Shown in pieces: positions 6,073 to 12,013 of a stretch of 12,013 nt of DNA (positions within the stretch are counted from its first letter, which is position 1; every line of letters starts with the position of its first letter). Under the pieces are notes generated by a model. It saw only the letters and a program-made list of their open reading frames with translations. It was not told the DNA's origin and searched no databases. The position numbers and the translations under genes are program-made. Origin of the DNA: Euryarchaeota archaeon UBA121 (GTDB lineage Archaea > Thermoplasmatota > Poseidoniia > Poseidoniales > Thalassarchaeaceae); contig DANL01000075.1 in the NCBI GenBank assembly GCA_002499865.1, forward strand, positions 1 through 12,013. The letters are read 5' to 3'.

Positions 6073-7892
6073 ATACCGAATACCCTGACCGCAGGAACGT
6101 GGAGAAACTCGACGGATGGCTCGTGCTCGATGGATATGAGGACGAACCCGCGGCTTTCGGAGTGCCTAACTATGTTGGATTTCACATCAGATACATCTGT
6201 GGAGTTCTAGAGGAGAGGGGCATAGAATATACCTACATGACTGTCGATCAATGGAGAAGGTCATTCAAATCGGAACTTTCAACCTTAGACGGGAGAAAAA
6301 AAGTAAGAGAACAAATGAGTGAATTGGATGGTGCTATTCTTCTGGCAGGGGCAGTAGTACCTGGAAAGTACATCAGGGGAACTCCGATTAGTAGAGGCGA
6401 GACTGACTCTTTCCTATCCTCCGTTCCGAATAGAATTCCAGTTATCTGTGGGGGCTGGGCAATCAGACACTGGAGGCAATCTGGCTGGGTATCCCCTCGA
6501 TCAAATCTCTTCTGTAGCTTGAAGGATATAGACGCAACCCTCAATCATTTCCTTTCAACCGGTAAAATGTCTCATAAGAAAAGAAGTCCAGATGAATGGT
6601 CAAGATGGGCCCTGAGGGGGGCCTCATCAAAGGCAGTAGTGGAACATCCGGATCTATTGGCTCCAAATGGATCTCATGGCCCACTAACATACGAAGTTGA
6701 ACTGTATCAGGGCTGCGTCCGTTTCAAGAGAGGATGTAAATTCTGTATTGAGCCTAAGAAGGGACTACCTCTCTGGAGGGAAGAAGACGATGTTATCAGA
6801 GAAATTAATGCCGCGGTGGAATCCGGAGCCGTCAATATCAGAATAGGAGGTGCCACAGATATCTACACCTACAGGGCAGAGGGTGTTGAGGAGATGGAAT
6901 ACCCAATCCCCGATCCAGAGCCAATCTCCAAGGTATTACAAGGAGCCAGAAGCAATGAAAATCTGCAAATTCTACATGTAGACAATGCCAATCCTTCGAT
7001 AGTCGCACAGAACATTGAACCGTCCACGGAGATAACTAAATCTCTGATAGAAAATCTATCCGATGGAGCCGTACTTTCTTTCGGCTTGGAATCAGCGGAT
7101 CCGAGGGTACATGAGTCAAATTGGCTTAATTGTGACTCAAATCAGCTGAAGATAGCCATCAGACACATCAATGAATACGGCAGGGAAAGGGGTCCAAGAG
7201 GACTGCCAAGGCTACTTCCCGGTCTGAACTTTATCGCAGGATTAAATGGTGAGACAGAGAAAACTTACACAATGAATCTCGAGCTTCTCAGAGAATTGAA
7301 ATCAGAGGGACTATGGCTAAGAAGAATAAATATCAGACAAGTAGAGGGGAAGGGATTTCAAGAAATTCCTGAAAATGAATTCAGGAAATTCAAAACCACG
7401 GTCAGAGAAGAAATTGATCGTCCGATACTCGAGGAGATATTCCCTCTGGGGACTAAATTGAAGGATTTGTGGTGGGAATCCAGAGGTGGCAGGATAAGGC
7501 TCCCTGAGCATTTATCAGAAGAAAAATACAGAGACTCTTCCAAACACGGAGAACCCGGAATCACATTTGGAAGGCAGATAGGGGCCTACCCAATCCTAGT
7601 GGGGGTCCCATATGCTATCCCTCTAGAATCAGGCTCGGATATCATAGTTACCGGACATGGAATGAGAAGTATCTCGGGAATAGAGTACGGCCTGGACATC
7701 AATCACGCCACCAAGAGCCAACTTCAGGCACTACCGGGAATTGGCGACAAGGCTTCTTGGAAAATCATTAGCAACAGAGCTAGAAGAGCAAACAAGAATC
7801 GGGGAAGCTTCGTATCTGTGGAGGAGGCATTCTCCGAAGCTGGAGTTACAATGCCTCCGCTAGCCCCAGAGGTATTCGTAACGACGCACTAA
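6069..7892 (+). CDS. Radical SAM protein with C-terminal helix-hairpin-helix (COG1031-like)
   Basis: The 607-residue protein starts with GTG at 6069, overlapping the Csl4 stop by 4 bases (GTGA), so translation is probably coupled. Residues 15-165 form a Rossmann-like N-terminal domain (WLVLDGYEDEPAAFGVPNY, then VICGGWAIRH). The iron-sulfur motif is Cys216-x6-Cys223-x2-Cys226 in GCVRFKRGCKFCIEP, a family variant of CX3CX2C that binds a 4Fe-4S cluster for S-adenosylmethionine cleavage. Core features GGATDIYTY (260-268), HVDNANPS (303-310), SFGLESADP (337-345) and PGLNFIAGLNGET (384-396) follow. A tandem helix-hairpin-helix sits at about 545-600 (INHATKSQLQALPGIGDKAS), suggesting nucleic-acid contact. 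The reaction is unknown. Position behind Csl4-RRM and a METTL5 homologue makes RNA modification an attractive inference, not a demonstrated role. Confidence 0.85.
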   Translation: MNTEYPDRRNVEKLDGWLVLDGYEDEPAAFGVPNYVGFHIRYICGVLEERGIEYTYMTVDQWRRSFKSELSTLDGRKKVREQMSELDGAILLAGAVVPGKYIRGTPISRGETDSFLSSVPNRIPVICGGWAIRHWRQSGWVSPRSNLFCSLKDIDATLNHFLSTGKMSHKKRSPDEWSRWALRGASSKAVVEHPDLLAPNGSHGPLTYEVELYQGCVRFKRGCKFCIEPKKGLPLWREEDDVIREINAAVESGAVNIRIGGATDIYTYRAEGVEEMEYPIPDPEPISKVLQGARSNENLQILHVDNANPSIVAQNIEPSTEITKSLIENLSDGAVLSFGLESADPRVHESNWLNCDSNQLKIAIRHINEYGRERGPRGLPRLLPGLNFIAGLNGETEKTYTMNLELLRELKSEGLWLRRINIRQVEGKGFQEIPENEFRKFKTTVREEIDRPILEEIFPLGTKLKDLWWESRGGRIRLPEHLSEEKYRDSSKHGEPGITFGRQIGAYPILVGVPYAIPLESGSDIIVTGHGMRSISGIEYGLDINHATKSQLQALPGIGDKASWKIISNRARRANKNRGSFVSVEEAFSEAGVTMPPLAPEVFVTTH

Positions 7893-8028
7893 AGCTCGTG
7901 TGGTAGGAATAGTCATATTGCCAACAGAAGCGCTATGCTGTTTGTTACAGAGGCCATCGGACCAGTCCGACAAATCTCTTTGATGTAGCCAGAACAGGAA
8001 TTGACGACTTATGGTAGGGGAGAGTGGA
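7893..8028 (+). promoter_or_regulatory. Spacer upstream of the surface protein, with 14-base palindrome and ribosome binding site
   Basis: This 136-base gap separates the radical SAM gene from the surface protein gene and holds no credible ORF. It contains the palindrome TCGGAC-CA-GTCCGA at 7957-7970, which could be an operator or a weak hairpin; no T-run follows directly, so a terminator is not supported. GGGGAG at 8017-8022, 6 bases before the ATG at 8029, is a good ribosome binding site. It favours 8029 over the in-frame ATG at 8011, which would lengthen the signal peptide by 6 residues. Confidence 0.5.
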
Positions 8029-8103
8029 ATGAAAACTAGAGTAATAATCGTGGGAACCTTTCTGATGCTTTTGCTAATGGCCGTGCCAGAAACAGCGTTC
8101 GCG
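8029..8103 (+). other. Signal peptide of the surface protein
   Basis: Residues 1-25 have a basic start (MKTR), a hydrophobic core (VIIVGTFLMLLLMAV) and a PETAFA cleavage region, followed by NSSG. This is a classical Sec signal. There is no Cys at +1, so a lipoprotein anchor is unlikely. Confidence 0.85.
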
Positions 8104-11100
8104 AACAGCTCCGGGAGAACCGGCTCTACCGATGGATGTGGAGATGGATCTTGTCATTCCTCGACCTCCCCAACAGTTATTCCCGCCCTTTCAGGAACTC
8201 CCTCATCAGGATATGTTCCAGGCGCAACATATTCTCTCTCAATAAGCGCTTCTGGAGGGCCAAGCGGTACTAGCGGGGGATTCAATCTAGACTCTAATCA
8301 GGGCGTATTTTCTAATCCGGGTCAGAATGCTCGGCTATCATCAGGAGAGGTAACTCACTCAAACTCCAATTCTAGGGCATGGTCGGTTGACTGGACGGCC
8401 CCTACAACAGGTTCTGGGGATGTCGTATTCTACCTGGCTGTAAACTTAGTCAATGGAAATGGCGGTACTTCTGGAGACTCATGGGGGGCAGACTCATGGA
8501 CACTCAGTGAAGCATCATCATCACCATCCCCAATTCAGGTAAACAATCTTGGTTTCAATCAACCAGGCTCAGATAGGGGATCAGTCTTCAGTCACTCAGT
8601 TTTAGATTTGGATACCGGATCTCCCACCCTAGTACTATCCAATGGAAGCACGGTAATTTTCAACAGTACTGGAGCCACAGAAATCGTCAACGATGAAGTG
8701 ATTTCAATCGCGGGCGACTGTGCGATTCTATACAATAGGACTCTTAGGTGCAGTGGGGCAAATAACTACGGCCAACTTGGAATCGGATCGAATTCCCTAA
8801 GCAACGGAACTGTGGACTTCGGAACTCGAACCCCAGTGGCCGTTTCAAACGGAAACTATCATAATTGTGCAATTCTGGATGACGCATCACTCAACTGCTG
8901 GGGGAGGAATAACCATGGACAGCTAGGAGATAGCTCAAACATCAACAGAAATTCTCCCGTTGTAGTTGACTTGGGAACTAACAGAACTGCTATTTCTGTA
9001 TCTGCTGGAAATGATTTCACCTGTGCAATTCTAGATAATGGAGAAATCAAGTGCTGGGGGTTCAATGGTTTTGGAAATCTTGGAGACGGCACTACGACAA
9101 GTAGAAACACGCCCGTTCTTGCTAATCACTCTACGGGATTGAGGGCTTCCTCATTGGTAACTCCTGGTTACAGTGTATGTGCTATTTTCGATAATGGCTC
9201 AATCAGTTGCTGGGGCAAATCCTATACAGTTTCCACTCAAGATGGCCCCGTGACAGGAACTTCATCAGACATTCAGTTACCCAGTGGTAGGACGGCATCC
9301 GATATTGATGGGACCTACTGGCATACATGTGCCTTGCTGGACAATGGGTCGATTAGTTGCTGGGGAGTCAATACTCATGGACAGTGGGGCGATGGAACCT
9401 GTAGCTCCAGCTCGAGTAGTTGTTCAGGCACTGATGGGAATACTCCCTCTTATGCCCTCATTCCATCCCCAGCAATTGCATTAGCAACTGGCGTTGAATC
9501 GACGTGCGCAATTAACCAGAGTTACTCTTTGTTTTGTTGGGGTGGACAGGCCGGGGAATTTGATGGAACCTCCGATGATATCCTTGTTCCTTACATTATG
9601 AGCTTCAACAATTCTACTCTTGGAGAATCGGTGGGGTACTCTGAGCAGGATCTCGATGGAGACGGAATACGAAACGTTCTGGATCTTGGTATCAGTGACG
9701 ACAGTGATGGAGATGGGTTCAATTCATCAGTGGATGATTATCCAGAAAACCCTGCTAGATGGGTAAGATGTCCAGACGGACAATGGGGACGGCTGTCATG
9801 TCAGAACTCCTCCTCTGGCCACTTTTCCCTCCAAGGGTCACTATTCCATGAAAGTTGTACAATAGGAAACTACCAGCCCGACGAGGGACAAACTCTTTGC
9901 TATGAGTCATCAAGTGGTTATTTTGTCAATCAAGAAGCGGCTTCTAATCAGCAACATTGCGATGCTGGATTCTATCAGAATGATCTAGCGCAGTCATCAT
10001 GTATCGCATCTCCCGCTGGAAATTACACGAACAATCAATATGGAGATGCGGATGACGTATCGCCTACTCCACTTCAGTCGAGGAGTGCTACCTATGGTGG
10101 ACAAATCGGAAACTACTCGTGGTCTAATGACTCTGGGGATTTGTTCTCGATATATGTTCCAAGAGATACTGCTGCTTCAGTAGACCTTACTAACTCAAGT
10201 CCCAATGGAGATTTTAACGTTAGCTTGTACTACTATGACTCTTTGATGGCCATGTCCCTGATTTCTACGTCTAACAACTCTACATCGGGCGGGCAAACAG
10301 CAAGTGTGACTACAATCGGTACTTCGTTTACGAATTCCTCGACATTACTGGTTTCAGTGACTCCCAATAATTCAAGTTCTGGCAATTATAGCTTTACACT
10401 AACACTGATATCCACCATCGACGGCTCCACTGTTGGTAATCAATCAGAGCTCATTGATGCAGAGATCCAAGTCGGTTTCTTCCAGTGCCGACCGGGAACT
10501 TATCAGGGAAAAACCGGCAGTGGCTCTTGTGATTCGGCTTCTCCTGGAAGGTATGTTTTCTCAACTGGAGCAACTTCTGAGGATACATGCGCCCCCGGCT
10601 ATTACCAGCCTCTATCTGGGCAAATTTCGTGTATTCAAGCCAGCCAAGGTTACTATGTTTCCCAGACAGGCTCTTCTTTCCAGACTCCAGCTTCGCCTGG
10701 AAATTTCGTTCCCCAATCTGGAGCAACATCTCAAACACAATGCAGTCCGGGGAACTATCAGCCTTCGTTCGCACAGATAACTTGCATCGTCGCGTCTGCC
10801 GGGAACTATGTCGTGATATCCGGCTCCTCCAATCAAACCGCCTGCTCGCCCGGGACATATCAGCCTTCTAACGGCTCTACATCCTGTATTGATGCCTCCC
10901 CAGGGAACTATGTTCCTAACTACACTTCGACATCCCAAATTCCCTGTAATCCTGGATACTACCAGCCATTATCAGCTCAGCAATCCTGCCTTTCCTCCTC
11001 CCCTGGCCATTATGTGCCCGGAATTGCAAGTATTTCACAGACAGCTTGCGATCCTGGTTTCTACCAGCCGTCTCCGAATCAGACATTATGTCTGCAGGCG

Positions 11101-12013
11101 ACTCCGGGCAACTACGTCTCAACAAACGCTTCTTCTTCGCAGACCCCATGTCAGCCAGGCACATTCCAGCCCTCATTCATGGCAACAGAGTGTATAGGCG
11201 CATTCCCGGGATACTACGTGGAACAATCCGGCTCAACCGTACAGACTCCGTGCTCCTCTGGAACATACAACCCATTGGAATCTGCTAATAGCTCACAGTC
11301 TTGCTTAGATGCCGATCCGGGACATGCAGTCCCTGACAATGGATCCTCTTACCAGACTCCCTGTACCCCTGGATACTACCAATCTCTGTTTGGGCAGACT
11401 TCCTGTGCCCCCGCGCCACCCGGTTTCTACGTAGACTCAGAAGCAGCCACAGAAGCTTCTCATTGTCTTCCAGGATTTTGGGCTAATCAGGCAGGACTCT
11501 CTGAATGTCTGGAGGCCAGTCCTGGTTACTACACAGATATCAATGCATCAACTACACAGATGCCTTGCCCCATTGGGAAGTATAACCCTGTATCCGGGGC
11601 GAACAGCTCTGGTATGTGTCTGGATGCCGATCCAGGAAACTTCTCGGATATACTCGGAGCATCCTCTCAGGCCCCATGTCCTGAAGGCGAGTATCAGCCA
11701 TACAGTGGGCAAGAATCATGCTTGCAGGCAGATCCAGGAAACTTTGTCGAATCACCAGGAGAAGATAGCCAAGAAGAATGTCAGCCGGGGGAGTATCAGC
11801 CTTATTCAGGACAGCAAAATTGCATCAATGCTGATCCCGGTTACTTCGTAGACTCCGTAATGTCCACTACTCAGACGCCTTGCCCCTCGGGAACATATAA
11901 TCCTAATTTTTCCGCAATAAGTCAGTCATCTTGCTCGGACTCAGAAGAGGGATACTATGTCGCCTCCGAGGGTTCTTCCGTGCAGGATAAATGTGCTCCC
12001 GGGACATACCAGC
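8029..12013 (+). CDS. Giant secreted modular surface protein (3' truncated by window edge)
   Basis: One frame is open from 8029 to the window end without a stop, at least 1328 residues. In order it has a signal peptide (1-25, cleavage after AFA), a choice-of-anchor-V/reeler-like domain with CGDGSCH (about 30-163), six RCC1-type propeller repeats (about 185-524), Asp-rich calcium-type loops (541-572), a first block of ephrin-receptor-like repeats (581-669), a PPC-like beta domain (673-795), and at least 14 more ephrin-like repeats (820 to the edge). Asn-x-Ser/Thr sequons are very frequent, fitting a glycosylated exported protein, and almost all Cys come in regular pairs, fitting disulfides outside the cell. 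A membrane or cell-wall anchor is not in the window and may lie downstream. An adhesin or recognition role is inference from the domain types. Confidence 0.87.
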   Translation, partial: MKTRVIIVGTFLMLLLMAVPETAFANSSGRTGSTDGCGDGSCHSSTSPTVIPALSGTPSSGYVPGATYSLSISASGGPSGTSGGFNLDSNQGVFSNPGQNARLSSGEVTHSNSNSRAWSVDWTAPTTGSGDVVFYLAVNLVNGNGGTSGDSWGADSWTLSEASSSPSPIQVNNLGFNQPGSDRGSVFSHSVLDLDTGSPTLVLSNGSTVIFNSTGATEIVNDEVISIAGDCAILYNRTLRCSGANNYGQLGIGSNSLSNGTVDFGTRTPVAVSNGNYHNCAILDDASLNCWGRNNHGQLGDSSNINRNSPVVVDLGTNRTAISVSAGNDFTCAILDNGEIKCWGFNGFGNLGDGTTTSRNTPVLANHSTGLRASSLVTPGYSVCAIFDNGSISCWGKSYTVSTQDGPVTGTSSDIQLPSGRTASDIDGTYWHTCALLDNGSISCWGVNTHGQWGDGTCSSSSSSCSGTDGNTPSYALIPSPAIALATGVESTCAINQSYSLFCWGGQAGEFDGTSDDILVPYIMSFNNSTLGESVGYSEQDLDGDGIRNVLDLGISDDSDGDGFNSSVDDYPENPARWVRCPDGQWGRLSCQNSSSGHFSLQGSLFHESCTIGNYQPDEGQTLCYESSSGYFVNQEAASNQQHCDAGFYQNDLAQSSCIASPAGNYTNNQYGDADDVSPTPLQSRSATYGGQIGNYSWSNDSGDLFSIYVPRDTAASVDLTNSSPNGDFNVSLYYYDSLMAMSLISTSNNSTSGGQTASVTTIGTSFTNSSTLLVSVTPNNSSSGNYSFTLTLISTIDGSTVGNQSELIDAEIQVGFFQCRPGTYQGKTGSGSCDSASPGRYVFSTGATSEDTCAPGYYQPLSGQISCIQASQGYYVSQTGSSFQTPASPGNFVPQSGATSQTQCSPGNYQPSFAQITCIVASAGNYVVISGSSNQTACSPGTYQPSNGSTSCIDASPGNYVPNYTSTSQIPCNPGYYQPLSAQQSCLSSSPGHYVPGIASISQTACDPGFYQPSPNQTLCLQATPGNYVSTNASSSQTPCQPGTFQPSFMATECIGAFPGYYVEQSGSTVQTPCSSGTYNPLESANSSQSCLDADPGHAVPDNGSSYQTPCTPGYYQSLFGQTSCAPAPPGFYVDSEAATEASHCLPGFWANQAGLSECLEASPGYYTDINASTTQMPCPIGKYNPVSGANSSGMCLDADPGNFSDILGASSQAPCPEGEYQPYSGQESCLQADPGNFVESPGEDSQEECQPGEYQPYSGQQNCINADPGYFVDSVMSTTQTPCPSGTYNPNFSAISQSSCSDSEEGYYVASEGSSVQDKCAPGTYQ
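8116..8517 (+). other. Choice-of-anchor-V/reeler-like domain with CX4CH motif
   Basis: Residues 30-163 match the pattern of the choice-of-anchor-V (reelin-N-like) family: SGYVPGATYSLSISASG, GGFNLDSNQGVF, EVTHSNSNSRAWSVDW, APTTGSGDVVFYLAVN and a NGNGG-GD ending. It is preceded by Cys37-x4-Cys42-His43 (bases 8137-8157). Relatives often carry CxxCH here, which looks like a heme c site; the four-residue spacing is a variant also known from some multiheme cytochromes. Heme attachment is unproven and a disulfide is a simple alternative. Confidence 0.65.
8581..9600 (+). repeat. Six RCC1-type beta-propeller repeats with C-x9-C pairs
   Basis: Six blades share the core CAILDNGSISCWG-x-N-x-x-GQLGDG. 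Their Cys pairs lie at residues 231/241, 280/290, 332/342, 384/394, 434/444 and 493/503, always exactly ten apart, implying one disulfide per blade. Blade spacing is about 50 residues, normal for RCC1. The segment at residues 185-225 (VLDLDTGSPTLVLSNGSTV) is probably a degenerate first blade, which would give the seven blades of a closed propeller. Blades 4 and 6 lack the GQLG segment. Secreted RCC1-like domains usually serve binding rather than GTPase exchange. Confidence 0.8.
9649..9744 (+). other. Asp-rich calcium-binding-like loops (thrombospondin type 3-like)
   Basis: Residues 541-572 contain DLDGDGIRNVLDLG and DDSDGDGFNSSVDDYP, two DxDxDG loops ending in the DDYPENP motif common in archaeal and bacterial surface proteins. 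They probably bind calcium and stiffen the link between the propeller and the Cys-rich repeats. Confidence 0.75.
9769..10035 (+). repeat. First block of ephrin-receptor-like Cys repeats
   Basis: Residues 581-669 contain a degenerate unit (Cys581/591) and two regular units (Cys610/624 and 644/658) with the signature C-x-x-G-x-Y-Q-x8-C and GYFV in the spacer. Spacing alternates 14 and 20 residues as in the main block downstream. The block is broken off by the PPC-like domain where the next Cys would be expected near residue 678. Confidence 0.75.
10045..10413 (+). other. PPC-like (bacterial pre-peptidase C-terminal) beta domain inserted in the Cys repeats
   Basis: Residues 673-795 are free of Cys and rich in Ser, Thr and Asn. 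They show the order expected for a PPC beta sandwich: SGDLFSIYVPRDTAASVDLT, GDFNVSLYYYDSLMAMSL, SSTLLVSVTPNNSSSGNYSF and TLTLIS. The domain splits the ephrin-like array into two blocks, so it looks like an insertion between repeat units. Recognition is by pattern only. Confidence 0.6.
10486..12013 (+). repeat. Main array of ephrin-receptor-like repeats, 34-residue (102-base) period
   Basis: From residue 820 to the edge the consensus is C-x-PG-x-YQP-x4-GQ-x-SC followed by x-x-A-x-PG-x-YV-x-x-x-G-x-SSQTP. Cys positions alternate 14 and 20 apart: 820, 834, 854, 868, 905, 919, 939, 953, 973, 987, 1007, 1021, 1041, 1055, 1075, 1092, 1112, 1126, 1146, 1160, 1180, 1197, 1217, 1231, 1251, 1265, 1285, 1302, 1322. 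This gives 14 full units and the start of a 15th. Units resemble the GCC2/GCC3 ephrin-receptor-like family. DNA copies are diverged, so the array is old or selected at protein level, and the array continues past the window. Confidence 0.82.
11251..12013 (+). repeat. Higher-order 105-residue (315-base) super-repeat within the ephrin-like array
   Basis: Every third unit carries YNP instead of YQP and a longer Cys spacing of 17 instead of 14 (Cys pairs 1075/1092, 1180/1197, 1285/1302). These long units begin at bases 11251, 11566 and 11881, exactly 315 bases apart. The first two share ANSS and CLDADPG. The pattern shows expansion in blocks of three units (37+34+34) after the single-unit array existed. 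Confidence 0.75.

Noticed and set aside
5511..6185. 224-codon open frame on the minus strand
   Set aside because: It lies wholly antisense to the Csl4-RRM fusion and the start of the radical SAM gene; its sequence has no recognisable domain while the plus strand has conserved motifs.
7971..7985. Rho-independent-style terminator after the radical SAM gene
   Set aside because: The palindrome at 7957-7970 is not followed by a T-run, only CAAATCTCTTT, so termination is not supported.
10433..11288. Several 80-135 codon open frames on both strands
   Set aside because: All lie inside the repeat-rich surface protein frame, which shows strictly periodic Cys codons; the others are repeat-derived shadows.
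10486..12013. CRISPR-like or satellite array
   Set aside because: The 102-base period is not made of identical short repeats with unique spacers. Copies diverge at DNA level while protein motifs are kept, so this is a coding repeat.

Overview
The window looks like a chromosomal piece of a marine archaeon, most likely a Thermoplasmatota / Marine Group II (Poseidoniales)-type euryarchaeon. That placement is inferred from gene content, because no rRNA is present. The supporting genes are an exosome subunit Csl4, an archaeal/fungal-type aspartate-semialdehyde dehydrogenase, a METTL5-type rRNA N6-adenosine methyltransferase, a radical SAM/helix-hairpin-helix protein of the mostly archaeal COG1031 family, a bifunctional phosphoglucose/phosphomannose isomerase, and a very large secreted repeat protein. 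No tRNA, rRNA, CRISPR array or insertion sequence was seen. Coding density is very high, with gaps of 15 to 140 bases.

Layout. 1-489 (+): the C-terminal half of a PGI/PMI sugar-phosphate isomerase, cut by the window edge. 483-1103 (-): a cytosolic M23-fold metallopeptidase-like protein whose 3' end overlaps the isomerase by 7 bases. 1136-1558 (+): a membrane-anchored endonuclease-like protein related to Holliday junction resolvases. 1574-2911 (-): a DUF2130 coiled-coil protein with a second PD-(D/E)XK-like nuclease core. 2912-2970: a short divergent promoter region holding a 17-base inverted repeat. 2971-7892 (+): four co-directional, closely spaced genes: aspartate-semialdehyde dehydrogenase, METTL5-like methyltransferase, Csl4 fused to a second zinc ribbon and an RRM, and the radical SAM/HhH protein, which overlaps the Csl4 stop by 4 bases (GTGA). 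7893-8028: a spacer with a 14-base palindrome and a ribosome binding site. 8029 to the right edge (+): an uninterrupted frame of at least 1328 codons for a secreted modular surface protein.

How the parts fit. The 2971-7892 block joins one amino-acid biosynthesis gene to an RNA group: an rRNA methyltransferase, an exosome cap subunit with added RNA-binding modules, and an iron-sulfur radical enzyme of unknown substrate. The last two are probably translationally coupled. The large surface protein has a signal peptide, a choice-of-anchor-V/reeler-like domain with a CX4CH motif, six RCC1-type propeller repeats each carrying a C-x9-C pair, Asp-rich calcium-binding-like loops, and cysteine-paired ephrin-receptor-like repeats of 34 residues interrupted by a PPC-like beta domain. 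From about residue 1075 the repeats are organised in a higher-order 105-residue (315-base) unit. The most unusual items are the Csl4-zinc ribbon-RRM fusion and the architecture and nested periodicity of the surface protein.
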